A stretch of 64,000 nucleotides of DNA from Flavobacteriaceae bacterium PS02293 (GCA_029960045.1 JASCOV010000001.1:310001-374000), one strand, 5' to 3'. Numbered from the stretch's first letter, positions 25,050-34,288 are shown. Notes: generated by a model from the letters alone, not told the origin. Made by a program: numbers and translations.

Positions 25050-27625
25050 TGGAAGAAAGTACACATCACGAGGAAAGCCTGAAAAAAGTTTCGGGTCTGT
25101 ATAAAGACTGGTTTTTGGATTATGCGTCTTATGTAATTCTGGATCGTGCGATTCCCTCTATTTTTGATGGATTCAAGCCGGTTCAGCGTAGGATTATGCA
25201 CTCAATGCGTGAGTTAGAGGACGGACGTTATAATAAAGTGGCAAACGTTGTCGGAAATACGATGAAATATCACCCTCACGGTGATGCTTCTATTACCGAT
25301 GCAATGGTGCAAATTGGACAAAAAGAATTATTAATTGATACTCAGGGAAACTGGGGAAATATTTATACAGGAGATTCTGCAGCGGCGGCAAGATATATTG
25401 AAGCTAGACTGACACCTTTTGCCTTAGATGTAGTTTTCAATCCGAAAACAACACATTGGACAAAATCCTATGATGGCAGAAATAATGAACCAGTTGATCT
25501 TCCTGTAAAATTCCCGTTGCTTTTGGCTTCAGGAGTAGAAGGTATTGGAGTAGGACTTTCTACGAAGATAATGCCTCACAACTTCAACGAATTAATTACG
25601 GCTTCTATCCTTTATCTTAAAGGCAAAAAATTTGAATTATTTCCGGATTTTTTAACCGAAGGAATGCTGGATGTTACCAATTACAACGACGGAAAACGTG
25701 GTGGAAAAATAAGAGCCAGAGCCAGAATTACCCAAAAAGATAAGCATACGCTTACCATTACAGAATTGCCTTTTTCCAAAAATACGGGCGATTTGATTGA
25801 TAGCATTATCAAAGCTAATGAACGTGGGAAGATTAAAATCAAAAAGATAGAAGATAACACATCTGATTTAGTTGAGATTAATATCCATCTTCATCCAGAT
25901 GTTTCGCCGGATAAAACGATTGATGCACTTTACGCCTTCACAGATTGCGAGGTTCCGATTTCTCCAAATGCCTGCGTAATTGTTGGTGACAAACCAATGT
26001 TTCTCTCAGTTTCTGATATTCTGAAACATAATACAGATCACACCGTTTCTCTTCTTAAAAAAGAATTGGAAATCGAACTTCATGAGTTGCAGGAAAGCTG
26101 GCATTTTTCTTCATTGGAAAGAATTTTTATCGAGAACAGAATTTACCACGATATTGAGGAAGTGAAGTCTTGGGAAGATGTGATTTCTACAATTGATGAA
26201 GGTTTGAAGCCTCATACAAAACATTTGTTGAGAGCTGTTACGGAAGATGATATTTTGAGATTAACCGAAATCCGAATCAAAAGAATTTCCCGTTTTGACC
26301 TTGATAAATTCAAAGAAAACATTCTCGCATTAGAAGGAAAAATTGAACAGGTAAAACATCATTTGGCAAACTTAATTGTTTATGCAATAGATTATTATAC
26401 CAATATTCAGAAAAAATACGGAAAAGGAAAAGAAAGAAAAACGGAACTTAGAATTTTTGACACAATTGATGCAAGCAAAGTTGCTGTTGCGAATGAAAAA
26501 TTCTACGTCAATTGGGAAGAAGGCTTCATTGGAACTTCCCTCAAAAAAGACGAATTCTTGTTCGATTGTTCCGATATTGATGACATCATCACGTTCCAAA
26601 AAGATGGAACAATGAAAGTCGTAAAAGTTGAAAGCAAAACCTTTATTGGAAAAAATATCGTCCACGTTGCGATTTGGAAAAAGAACGATAAGCGGACAGT
26701 TTATAACTCAATCTACCGTGAAGGTCGCGAAGGTCCTTATTATATGAAGCGTTTTTCCGTAACAGGTGTTACGAGGAATACGGATTATAAATTAGCTTCG
26801 GATAAAAAAGGTTCGGAAATGCTTTATTTCTCAGCCAATCCGAATGGTGAAGCAGAGGTTGTTTCTGTCTTGTTGAAGCCAAATGCAAGAGTCAGAAAGA
26901 ATAAAATTGATATCGATTTCTCAGATGTGATGATTAAAGGTCGTGATTCCAAAGGGAATTTGGTGACAAAATATGCCGTTAAAAAAGTCGATTTGAAAGA
27001 AGAAGGCGTTTCCACCTTGGCACCAAGAAAAATTTGGTTTGATGATTCCGTACGTCGTCTGAATGCTGATGGACGTGGAACTTTATTAGGGAGTTTCAAA
27101 GGTGATGATAAGATTTTGATTATCAATTCTCAAGGCGAAGCCAAACTAATTACTTTCGATCTGATGAACCGTTTCGACGACGAATATTTGATTCTCGAAA
27201 AATGGAAACCGGAACAGCCAATCACTTGCATCTATTTCGATGGCGAAAAGGATAAGTATTTCGTGAAACGTTTCTTGTTGGAAAACACGAATAATATTCA
27301 ATCGTTCTTTAGCAACGAACATCCCAAGTCGTTCTTAGAATTTGTAACAACAGAAATTGGCGCCATTGCAGAACTTGTTTATCCAAAAATAAAAGACAAG
27401 CAAAAAGATCCCGAAACTGTAGAATTAGACGAATTTATCACTGTCAAAGGAATCAAAGCAATTGGAAATCAGTTGACAAGAGATAAGGTTAAAAACATTA
27501 ATATTACCATTCCGGAACCACCGGAAATCATAGAAGAAGAACCGGAAATAGAAGAAACGTCGGATGAAGATCTGGATGATGACGGCGGCACTATCGGAAG
27601 TCTTTTCGACGAAGAAACTAATTAG
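25049..27625 (+). CDS. parC: DNA topoisomerase IV subunit A
   Basis: An 858-residue type IIA topoisomerase subunit. The breakage-reunion domain has the quinolone-region sequence YHPHGDASITDAM at residues 74-86 and the catalytic Tyr116 in AAARYIEARL. After a long helical region (about 330-480), a pinwheel-like C-terminal domain runs from about 490 to 800, ending in an acidic tail (EEEPEIEETSDEDLDDDGG). At the position of the E. coli GyrA Ser83/ParC Ser80 target residue it has Ala80, which I believe is normal for Bacteroidetes ParC and not an acquired change. Overlaps the upstream gene by 1 bp; rhomboid follows 13 bp later. Confidence 0.95.
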   Translation: MEESTHHEESLKKVSGLYKDWFLDYASYVILDRAIPSIFDGFKPVQRRIMHSMRELEDGRYNKVANVVGNTMKYHPHGDASITDAMVQIGQKELLIDTQGNWGNIYTGDSAAAARYIEARLTPFALDVVFNPKTTHWTKSYDGRNNEPVDLPVKFPLLLASGVEGIGVGLSTKIMPHNFNELITASILYLKGKKFELFPDFLTEGMLDVTNYNDGKRGGKIRARARITQKDKHTLTITELPFSKNTGDLIDSIIKANERGKIKIKKIEDNTSDLVEINIHLHPDVSPDKTIDALYAFTDCEVPISPNACVIVGDKPMFLSVSDILKHNTDHTVSLLKKELEIELHELQESWHFSSLERIFIENRIYHDIEEVKSWEDVISTIDEGLKPHTKHLLRAVTEDDILRLTEIRIKRISRFDLDKFKENILALEGKIEQVKHHLANLIVYAIDYYTNIQKKYGKGKERKTELRIFDTIDASKVAVANEKFYVNWEEGFIGTSLKKDEFLFDCSDIDDIITFQKDGTMKVVKVESKTFIGKNIVHVAIWKKNDKRTVYNSIYREGREGPYYMKRFSVTGVTRNTDYKLASDKKGSEMLYFSANPNGEAEVVSVLLKPNARVRKNKIDIDFSDVMIKGRDSKGNLVTKYAVKKVDLKEEGVSTLAPRKIWFDDSVRRLNADGRGTLLGSFKGDDKILIINSQGEAKLITFDLMNRFDDEYLILEKWKPEQPITCIYFDGEKDKYFVKRFLLENTNNIQSFFSNEHPKSFLEFVTTEIGAIAELVYPKIKDKQKDPETVELDEFITVKGIKAIGNQLTRDKVKNINITIPEPPEIIEEEPEIEETSDEDLDDDGGTIGSLFDEETN

Positions 27626-27638
27626 AATACAATCAAAA

Positions 27639-28298
27639 ATGAATATCGTTTTACTCATCATAATCGTAATTACCTGCGTTATCAGTTACGTTGGATTCCA
27701 GCAACCAGAATTTTTTCAGAAATATAAATTTGAAGTTGGAAGTATCCAAAGACGTAAAGAATATCTAAGGCTTTTATCAGCTGGATTTCTGCACGCAGAT
27801 TTTATTCATTTGCTCCTGAATATGTACGTTTTGTACGCATTTGGCCCGTTTGTAATACAAGTTTTTGGAGTTGTTAGCTTTTTAATTATTTATTTAGGCT
27901 CAATTCTTTTAGGGAATTTGTTCTGTTTATATCATTATAGAAACGTTCCATTCTATTCTGCGATTGGAGCTAGTGGAGGGGTTTCTGGGCTTATTTTTGC
28001 GGCAGTTATTTTAGATCCTGTCAATATAAAATTAGGTATTCTTTTTATTCCCATAGCTATTCCTGGGTTTATCTTCGGAGCGTTGTATTTCGGTTATTCA
28101 GTTTATATGATGCTGAATCCAAGAATGAATGATAATATTGGTCACGCTGCCCATTTAGGAGGTGCTTTTTTTGGATTAGTTTATGGTGTTGCGATGTTTC
28201 CCGAACTTGCTATGCAAAATGCTCTTTATATAGTAATAATGGCCTTGCCACTTATTTATTTGGCTTATGAGATTTTCATTAAGAAGAGAATAGGATAA
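27639..28298 (+). CDS. Rhomboid-family intramembrane serine protease
   Basis: A 219-residue membrane protein with about six transmembrane helices. The catalytic dyad is visible: Ser112 in GASGG and His172 in AHLGGA; the conserved His-Asn of helix 2 appears in FIHLLLNMYVLY. I chose the ATG at 27639 because the longer reading from 27564 runs inside the end of parC and adds 25 non-hydrophobic residues. Rhomboids cut other membrane proteins within their transmembrane segments; the substrate is unknown. Probably the last gene of the parE-parC transcript. Confidence 0.9.
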   Translation: MNIVLLIIIVITCVISYVGFQQPEFFQKYKFEVGSIQRRKEYLRLLSAGFLHADFIHLLLNMYVLYAFGPFVIQVFGVVSFLIIYLGSILLGNLFCLYHYRNVPFYSAIGASGGVSGLIFAAVILDPVNIKLGILFIPIAIPGFIFGALYFGYSVYMMLNPRMNDNIGHAAHLGGAFFGLVYGVAMFPELAMQNALYIVIMALPLIYLAYEIFIKKRIG

Positions 28299-28315
28299 GA
28301 TTAAAATACAAACTA

Positions 28316-29413
28316 ATGAATGCATCAGAGTTAAATAACTTAGTTGTTGTCCTTATTTATGGTTCATTGGTTTTTTTATCATTACTGAAATTTTCAAACC
28401 CCTTAAAAGTTAATAGAAAAGCCAATCTGTGGTTTGGATTTTTCTTATTGCTCTGGTCAACATTTTGGCTGGATGAGGTATTTTCTTTTACCAAAGTTTC
28501 AGAAATAGAAATTGGCTCATTGCCTTTTCTTCAATTTTTTCAGTTTTTGACGCCTGTTGTTTTTTACTTTAGCGTCTTGTTTTTTACAAATCCAACATTT
28601 AGGTTTAAAATTTCGGATTCAAAATACCTTGTACTTCCACTCATATTCACAATTAATCTTTTATTGATGAATTTTGGAGATAACCGGAATCAGGAGATTT
28701 TTAAAATTATTTTTATAGGTTTGATTTTATTTCAGGCGATGTTTTATACCGCATTTTCTTATTTTACAATTCGCAAACATCAGATAAAAATTCAGCAATT
28801 CTCTGCTAATACAGAAGGCATTAATCTTAATTGGCTGGAGTACATTATTCTAATTATTTTTATCGTTAATCTGATTTATGTAATTTATAATTTATCCTAT
28901 AATTCTCATTCTCTGAATATTTTCATTAATATCGCTTTTTTACTGGTAATCTATTTTGTAGGATATTACTCTCTAAAACAGAAGGAAATCTATCCTATTG
29001 AAGAAAAACAACGTGAAGAGTTGATGGCTATAAGTGAAGAAACTGAAGAAGAAATTAAGAAAAAACTAATTTCTGATGAAGAACTTTCCAAAATTAAAAA
29101 CCAGCTTCAGGAACTGATGGAAGTTCAAAAACCTTATCTCGACAGTGAGCTGAATCTTATAAAATTAGCAGAATTACTTTCGGTTTCTACCCATCATTTG
29201 TCTTATGTAATTAATAACGGATTTCAGAAGAATTTTTTCCAATATGTGAATGAATATCGAATTGATTATGCCAAAAATCTTTTAAAAGATGACCGAAACA
29301 ATCATCTTTCCATTCTTGGAATTGCATATGAATTCGGATTCAATTCAAAAACTTCTTTCAACACCACTTTCAAAAAACTGACGAACCAAACACCTTCCGA
29401 ATTCAAAAAATAG
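28316..29413 (+). CDS. Membrane-bound AraC-type transcription regulator
   Basis: A 365-residue protein: about seven transmembrane helices in residues 8-220, a charged linker (KQREELMAISEETEEEIKKK), then an AraC/XylS helix-turn-helix domain (about 265-363) with ELLSVSTHHLSYVINNGFQK and the family ending GFNSKTSFNTTFKKLTNQTP. The layout, a 7TM sensor joined to an AraC domain, is frequent in Flavobacteriia. It probably responds to an envelope or lipid-soluble signal. Its natural targets may be the SDR and epimerase genes that follow after 145 bp on the same strand, but no operator is visible. Confidence 0.88.
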   Translation: MNASELNNLVVVLIYGSLVFLSLLKFSNPLKVNRKANLWFGFFLLLWSTFWLDEVFSFTKVSEIEIGSLPFLQFFQFLTPVVFYFSVLFFTNPTFRFKISDSKYLVLPLIFTINLLLMNFGDNRNQEIFKIIFIGLILFQAMFYTAFSYFTIRKHQIKIQQFSANTEGINLNWLEYIILIIFIVNLIYVIYNLSYNSHSLNIFINIAFLLVIYFVGYYSLKQKEIYPIEEKQREELMAISEETEEEIKKKLISDEELSKIKNQLQELMEVQKPYLDSELNLIKLAELLSVSTHHLSYVINNGFQKNFFQYVNEYRIDYAKNLLKDDRNNHLSILGIAYEFGFNSKTSFNTTFKKLTNQTPSEFKK

Positions 29414-29558
29414 GTTCGTATTTATAAACTTTTACTTTTTTATTATTTAAGTATTTGATTTTAAAATATTTATGCTTTCGGTGTGACTTTGTTCACTCAG
29501 ATAAAGCCGAACAATTCAGTCCCTTTGTAAAGCGACTTTTGCTTCATAAAATATATTT

Positions 29559-30344
29559 ATGAATACCAAAGAATCATACGCAGTTGTTACAGGGGCAAGT
29601 CAAGGATTAGGAAAAGCATTTGCTGAGAACCTTGCTGAGAAGAAAATAAACCTCATTTTAATTAGTCTTGCCAATCAGAATCTGAGAGAATTAAGCCTTC
29701 AAATTTCTGAAACTTATGATGTGAAAGTTCATTATTATGAAGTCGATTTGTCCATACACGAAAATGTTTTGAAGTTAACAGATTTGCTGAATGTATCATT
29801 CGATATTCATATTCTGATTAATAATGCGGGATTGGGAGGAACCGGGAAATTTGTAGATGCCAGTTCAAATTATATCAATAATATTTTACAAGTGAATGTA
29901 ATGGCAACGTCCGTCATTACGCATCAATTATTGCCTAATTTATTAAAACAGCCCAAAGCTTATATTTTGAATGTTTCCAGTATGGCGGCATTTTCTCCTA
30001 TAGGTTTCAAAACGGTTTATCCTGCTTCCAAAAGTTTTATACATTCATTTTCAATAGGTCTTCGTGAAGAGCTGAAGGATACTAATGTCTCTGTAAGTGT
30101 TGTAAATCCCGGAGCTATGAAAACCAATCTGAATGTTTCTAAAAGAATAGAAAAACAAGGTTTTCTGGGTAGATTAACACTTCTTGACCCCAACAAAGTA
30201 GCAAATGCCAGTGTTGATAAACTTTTTAAAAAGGATTCTGTTATTTTGGTAAACCCAATCAGTTGGATGATAATGAATATTTTACCGGTTTGGATTAAGC
30301 TTCCTCTGATTACCAATGCTGTTAAACGAGAAATGAATTTATGA
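29559..30344 (+). CDS. SDR-family NAD(P)-dependent oxidoreductase
   Basis: A 261-residue classical short-chain dehydrogenase. The cofactor motif is TGASQGLGKAF near residue 11, NNAG near 89, and the catalytic triad is the Ser in NVSSMAAFSP with Tyr-x3-Lys in YPASKSF. It resembles the DltE/YqjQ-type SDRs that act on short acyl or sugar substrates. The C-terminal hydrophobic stretch (ILPVWIKLPLI) may contact the membrane. The ORF overlaps the epimerase gene by 4 bp (ATGA), so the two work together, probably in successive redox steps of one pathway. Confidence 0.88.
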   Translation: MNTKESYAVVTGASQGLGKAFAENLAEKKINLILISLANQNLRELSLQISETYDVKVHYYEVDLSIHENVLKLTDLLNVSFDIHILINNAGLGGTGKFVDASSNYINNILQVNVMATSVITHQLLPNLLKQPKAYILNVSSMAAFSPIGFKTVYPASKSFIHSFSIGLREELKDTNVSVSVVNPGAMKTNLNVSKRIEKQGFLGRLTLLDPNKVANASVDKLFKKDSVILVNPISWMIMNILPVWIKLPLITNAVKREMNL

Positions 30345-31312
30345 AAAAAGTTTTCGTCACAGGAATTACAGGATTTCTTGGAACTAATGTCTTACTCAAA
30401 TTATTAAAAGATGATTATTTTGTTATTGCTTTGGTGCGCCAGAAAAACAGTTGTTATTTTGAAGAAAATAAAAATCTCCAACTGATTGAAGGCGACCTTT
30501 TTACTGATATTTCTATGTGTCTTAAAGAAGTAGATTATTTCATTCATATTGCTGCAGAAACCAGTCAGGGTTTATTGTCTTACAACTATTATAAAAAAGT
30601 CAATTGTGATGCTACAATACATTTATACTCGCAATGTATAAAATTCAATGTCAAAAAGTTTCTGTTTGTAAGTACTGCAAATACTTTGGGATTCGGAAAT
30701 TCGAAAGAATTGGGAGATGAAAAAACGCCTCAAAAATTTCCTTTCACTCAATCTTTTTATGCTAAAAGTAAATCGGAAGCAGAAAATTATCTTTTGCAAA
30801 ATAATTCTGAAACAGAAGTTGTGATTCTGAATCCAACTTTTATGCTTGGCGCATATGACCGCAAACCGAGTTCAGGCAAAATTATCTTTTGGGGCTGGAA
30901 AAAGAAAATTGTTTTCTATCCAAAAGGAGGTAAAAATTTTGTTCACGTAGAAGATGTTACTGATGGGATTTTAAACGCTATTGAAAATGCTAAAAATGGC
31001 GAAAAATATATTTTAGCCAATGAAAATTTGAAATATAAAGACTTTTTTCAAAAATTGAATTTGATAACAGGTCAAAAACCAATAATGATTCCTATTCCTA
31101 ATTTCATTTTGATTCTGTTAGGATTCATTGGTAACTTTTTACGCTTTTTTAAAATCGAAACTAATTTAAGTTCAACCAATATGAAAGCACTTAGGATTTA
31201 TAATTTTTATTCTAATAAGAAATCAATCAAAGAATTGGGAACGACTTATTTTCCAACAGAAAAAGCAATTTCAGACGCCGTTGAGTTTTTTAAAAATGAA
31301 AACTTATTATGA
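30341..31312 (+). CDS. NAD-dependent epimerase/dehydratase family protein
   Basis: A 323-residue extended SDR. The N-terminal Rossmann motif is TGITGFLGTNVL, VEGD-like IEGDLF marks strand 3, the catalytic Tyr-x3-Lys is YAKSK near residue 147, and HVEDVTDGI near 203 is the usual second motif. The hydrophobic segment PIPNFILILLGFIGNFLRFF near residue 252 resembles that of 3-beta-HSD/dihydroflavonol-type enzymes. Translationally coupled to the SDR upstream. Substrate is unknown; a sterol-, lipid- or sugar-linked nucleotide are the usual classes. It meets prmC tail to tail. Confidence 0.88.
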   Translation: MKKVFVTGITGFLGTNVLLKLLKDDYFVIALVRQKNSCYFEENKNLQLIEGDLFTDISMCLKEVDYFIHIAAETSQGLLSYNYYKKVNCDATIHLYSQCIKFNVKKFLFVSTANTLGFGNSKELGDEKTPQKFPFTQSFYAKSKSEAENYLLQNNSETEVVILNPTFMLGAYDRKPSSGKIIFWGWKKKIVFYPKGGKNFVHVEDVTDGILNAIENAKNGEKYILANENLKYKDFFQKLNLITGQKPIMIPIPNFILILLGFIGNFLRFFKIETNLSSTNMKALRIYNFYSNKKSIKELGTTYFPTEKAISDAVEFFKNENLL

Positions 31313-31333
31313 AATGAATTTGTGTCTCTATAA

Positions 31334-32200
31334 TTATTTTACAGCAAAAATCATCCGGTCATTTCCAGAAATATCTTTCAAAAGAACAGATTTGGTGAAA
31401 TTCTGAAACAATTCCAAAGTTTCATTTCCTAGTTTTTGATTAATTTCAAGAAAAACCATTCCGTTTTCGGAAAGATGATTTTCAGAATCTTCTGCAATTT
31501 TTCTATAGAAAATCAAAGCATCAGAAGTAGGAGAGAAGAGCGCAATATTGGGTTCAAAACCTTTGACTGAATCTTCAATTTCCAGATTTTCTTCAATTCC
31601 AATATAAGGCGGATTGCTGATAATGACATCAAAAACTTCGTTGTCAGTCTGAGCGGAGTCGAAGATTTCATTCAGATAATCTTTGTTGATGAAATTGATT
31701 TCAACTTTATGGAATTCAGCATTTTTTTTCGCAATTTTCAAAGCATCTTTAGAAATATCAATAGAACTGACTTCAGCTTCAGGAAAATACTTTTTCAAAA
31801 CAATCGGAATAATTCCGCTTCCTGTTCCAATATCAAGAATCTTAAGACCTTGCTTCTTTTTACTTTTCTCTTGTATCTTATTTATTGCTAATTCCAGCAA
31901 TTCTTCTGTTTCCGGTCTTGGAATCAAAACGTGTTCGTTAACGAAGAATTTCATTCCATAAAATTCTGTTTCTCCAAGGATTTGCTGAAATGGTTTCCCG
32001 GTTTTCAATTCCGAAATAGCTTCTAAAAAATTTTTGGAATCGATTTCAGATAAATCTTTATTCAGATTATGTCGCAATTCAATCTTATTCAGTTCTAAAA
32101 ATGATTCACAGAAAATCGAGAACAATTCCTCAATCTCAGATTTTGAATAGAGCTCAGAAAGTTCGGTTTGGAAAAGAATTTTTATTTCGGAAAGCTTCAT
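31334..32200 (-). CDS. prmC: Peptide chain release factor N5-glutamine methyltransferase
   Basis: A 288-residue HemK/PrmC. The helical N-terminal domain (1-80) precedes the methyltransferase domain with FVNEHVLIPRPETEEL near residue 88, motif I LDIGTGSGIIPI near 121 and the catalytic NPPY motif in IISNPPYIG near 193. It methylates the GGQ glutamine of release factors RF1 and RF2. Residues FDSAQTD just before NPPY are encoded by one arm of the GAGCGGAGTCGAAG palindromic repeat, an in-frame insertion. The stop of yaaA lies 2 bp upstream of its start, so both are likely in one operon. Confidence 0.95.
   Translation of the reverse strand: MKLSEIKILFQTELSELYSKSEIEELFSIFCESFLELNKIELRHNLNKDLSEIDSKNFLEAISELKTGKPFQQILGETEFYGMKFFVNEHVLIPRPETEELLELAINKIQEKSKKKQGLKILDIGTGSGIIPIVLKKYFPEAEVSSIDISKDALKIAKKNAEFHKVEINFINKDYLNEIFDSAQTDNEVFDVIISNPPYIGIEENLEIEDSVKGFEPNIALFSPTSDALIFYRKIAEDSENHLSENGMVFLEINQKLGNETLELFQNFTKSVLLKDISGNDRMIFAVK
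31643..31665. repeat. Half palindromic repeat inside prmC
   Basis: GTCAGTCTGAGCGGAGTCGA plus AGA matches the right arm of the intergenic repeats at 1788 and 3965. Read on the minus strand in the prmC frame it gives FDSAQTD, within the variable loop before NPPY. Confidence 0.8.
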
Positions 32201-32202
32201 AG

Positions 32203-32964
32203 TTATCTTGTGAAAACTAAATTAGTTTCAGTCGAAAGCTTCTCATCAAATAAATAATTCTCATAGTTAAAAGCCTTGATGTCATTCAATGTTTTAGCTT
32301 GATTTTCTGCACAAAAACGCAAAACCAATCCACGGGCGTGTTTTGTATAAACGACAATCGTTTTTAGTTTTCCATCTGGTTGTATTTGTTTGAATTCAAA
32401 ATCAATGACTTTCGCTTTCAGGACTTTTTTATCAATCACTTTGAAATATTCTGTGCTCGCAAGATTGATGACTAATTCTCCTTTTTTAAGTTCGGAATTC
32501 AGTTGTTCTGTCACTTTTTCTGTCCAGAATTCGTAGATATTTTTGTAAGAATCAAATTTGAAAGGTCGTCCCATTTCCAATCTGTAAAGCATCACTTTGT
32601 CTGATGGTTTCAGCAATCCGTAAAGTCCGGATAATATTCTGTAGTTTTTTTGAAGATAATCTACTGCATTTTTATCCAATGTTTTGGCATCCAAGCCTCT
32701 GTAAACTTCGCCTGTGAAAGCAAACATTGCTGGTGCTGAATTTTTCGAAGTTGGTTTTGCAATCCATTTCTGATTTCTTTCCCAGTTTTCATCCGCTAAT
32801 TTTGCAGATATCTCCATTAACTCAGAAAGATATTTTGGCGATTTTTCTTTTAAAAATGAATGGATGAATTCAGAATCCTTGATGAATTTCGGTGTTGTAC
32901 TTTTCAAAAACTCTGTCGAATTTTCTACGTTCATCAATTTTGCTGGAGATGTTATGAATTTCAT
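32203..32964 (-). CDS. yaaA: Peroxide stress protein YaaA (DUF328)
   Basis: A 253-residue protein of the YaaA/DUF328 family. The N-terminal SPAKLMN motif, RGLDAKTL and LSGLYGLLKPSDKVMLYRLE are the family signatures, and the C-terminal KHARGLVLRF closes it. YaaA reduces free iron during hydrogen peroxide stress and binds DNA; the biochemical mechanism is not settled. Length matches the family (about 255). It precedes prmC by 2 bp on the same strand. Confidence 0.92.
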   Translation of the reverse strand: MKFITSPAKLMNVENSTEFLKSTTPKFIKDSEFIHSFLKEKSPKYLSELMEISAKLADENWERNQKWIAKPTSKNSAPAMFAFTGEVYRGLDAKTLDKNAVDYLQKNYRILSGLYGLLKPSDKVMLYRLEMGRPFKFDSYKNIYEFWTEKVTEQLNSELKKGELVINLASTEYFKVIDKKVLKAKVIDFEFKQIQPDGKLKTIVVYTKHARGLVLRFCAENQAKTLNDIKAFNYENYLFDEKLSTETNLVFTR

Positions 32965-33006
32965 TTAGTTGTCAGTTGTTTCCTGTTGATGTCAGTTATT
33001 GGTTGT

Positions 33007-33030
33007 CAGTCTGAGGCTCTCGAAGACTTT
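33007..33030. repeat. Degenerate palindromic repeat arm
   Basis: GGTTGTCAGTCTGAGGCTCT followed by CGAAGAC resembles the GTCAGTCTGAGCGGAGTCGA arm with a few changes. It lies between yaaA and the Sua5-like gene, preceded by several short GTCAGTT repeats. Confidence 0.35.
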
Positions 33031-33066
33031 TATAATATTGATTCGTTTTCCTTGATTCTTGTCTCT

Positions 33067-33678
33067 TTACAAAATCCCTTTTCCTTGTCGAAGAATTTCT
33101 GGTTCGCCAGAAGTCAGGTCGACAATTGTGGAAGCTGTGTTATCGCCATAACCCGCATCAATCACCAGGTCAACCAATTTGTCATATTTCTCAGCAATCA
33201 ATTCCGGGTCTGTAGAGTATTCCAGAATATCATCATCAGAATGAATGGTTGTGGAGACAATCGGATGACCAAGTTTCTCTACAATAAGTTGTGGAACAAT
33301 ATGGTCTGGAACACGGATTCCAACGGTTTTATGACCTTTATAAGATGTCGGTAAATTTCTGTTGGCTTCCAAAATAAAGGTAAAAGGCCCGGGTAAGTGG
33401 GCTTTCAAAAACCTGAAAGTAGCAGTTTCTATCGGTTTTGTAAACTCGGAAAGATGACTTAAATCGTTACAGATGATGGAGAATTTATGCTTGTCAAGTT
33501 TGATTCCTTTGATCAGAGCGAGTCTTTCCATTGCTTTGTGGTTGTAAATATCACAACCAATCGTATAAATTGTGTCCGAGGGATAAATGATAACGCCACC
33601 GTTTTCCAAAACTTTAACGGCTTCATTAATAAGGTTTTCCTGTGGATTTTCCGGATATATTTTAATAATTTTTGCCAT
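33067..33678 (-). CDS. Sua5/YciO/YrdC family protein
   Basis: A 203-residue YrdC-domain protein. Motifs seen are GGVIIYPSDTIYTIGCD near residue 23, the basic KGIKLDKHKFSIIC near 55, PGPFTFILEA near 95 and TVGIRVPDH near 115. This family makes threonylcarbamoyl-AMP for the t6A37 modification of tRNAs, but short YciO-like members lacking the Sua5 tail may have other roles. I took the ATG at 33678 because the upstream alternative at 33717 runs into the tRNA terminator and adds a hydrophobic, non-homologous start. Confidence 0.85.
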   Translation of the reverse strand: MAKIIKIYPENPQENLINEAVKVLENGGVIIYPSDTIYTIGCDIYNHKAMERLALIKGIKLDKHKFSIICNDLSHLSEFTKPIETATFRFLKAHLPGPFTFILEANRNLPTSYKGHKTVGIRVPDHIVPQLIVEKLGHPIVSTTIHSDDDILEYSTDPELIAEKYDKLVDLVIDAGYGDNTASTIVDLTSGEPEILRQGKGIL

Positions 33679-33701
33679 AATCAAATTTACTAATTTTAAA
33701 T

Positions 33702-33732
33702 AAAAAAAGAGAATCAAAAAATTGATTCTCTT
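33702..33732 (-). terminator. Terminator of the first initiator tRNA
   Basis: On the minus strand a perfect GAGAATCAA/TTGATTCTC stem is followed by TTTTTTTA. It lies directly after the tRNA. Confidence 0.85.
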
Positions 33733-33736
33733 AAAT

Positions 33737-33812
<76 letters not shown>

Positions 33813-33814
33813 GT

Positions 33815-33845
33815 GCAAAGATACATCTTTTTCTTTACGAGGCAA
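33815..33845 (-). promoter_or_regulatory. Promoter of initiator tRNA copy 1
   Basis: Minus strand: TTG at 33845-33843, 19-bp spacer, TATCTTTGC at 33823-33815. The box ends only 2 bp before the mature 5' end, so the transcript should start at or within a base or two of the tRNA itself. Confidence 0.7.
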
Positions 33846-33968
33846 GCGAATAGGAGTTTTTATTTTTTTGAGAGTAGTTATTAAAAAATAATTAGACAGA
33901 TTTTTTTATAAAAAAATAAATTTATAAAAACTTTAAATGAAATTTTAGGAAACAAAATCAAGCTTTTT

Positions 33969-33994
33969 GTCTACCAAAATTGGAAGCGGTAGAC
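33969..33994. other. Hairpin with 7-bp stem
   Basis: GTCTACC pairs with GGTAGAC around a 12-base loop, between the two initiator tRNAs; flanked by T-rich and A-rich sequence. Probably a terminator or transcription-stop remnant of uncertain direction. Confidence 0.4.
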
Positions 33995-34016
33995 GAAAAA
34001 TATTGAAAAGTAAAAT

Positions 34017-34047
34017 AAAAAAAGAGAACCACATTGTGATTCTCTTG
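34017..34047 (-). terminator. Terminator of the second initiator tRNA
   Basis: AAGAGAA and TTCTCTT form the outer stem, extended by CAC/GTG, and minus-strand T residues follow. Confidence 0.75.
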
Positions 34048-34050
34048 ATT

Positions 34051-34126
<76 letters not shown>

Positions 34127-34128
34127 GT

Positions 34129-34159
34129 GCAAAGATACAGCTATTTCTTTATTAGGCAA
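34129..34159 (-). promoter_or_regulatory. Promoter of initiator tRNA copy 2
   Basis: Minus strand: TTG at 34159-34157, 19-bp spacer, TATCTTTGC at 34137-34129, ending 2 bp before the mature tRNA, exactly as in copy 1. Confidence 0.7.
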
Positions 34160-34258
34160 AGATTATTTCTTCAATTAATATAAAATTTAAATTTCCGAGT
34201 TTTTATCGTTGAAAATCAAATGATTAAATTTTTTAACGTCTTTTAACTATAAAAATAG

Positions 34259-34288
34259 TTGTAAGATTGAATTTTAATTCTAAATTTG
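34259..34288 (+). promoter_or_regulatory. Promoter of the blaI-M56 operon
   Basis: TTG at 34259-34261, 19-bp spacer, TAAATTTG at 34281-34288; ATG is 53 bp downstream. This leader is where a BlaI-type repressor would be expected to bind; no clear TACA-type dyad is visible. Confidence 0.65.

Noticed and set aside
25049..27625. Acquired quinolone-resistance change in ParC (Ala80)
   Set aside because: As far as I recall, alanine at this position is normal for Bacteroidetes ParC.
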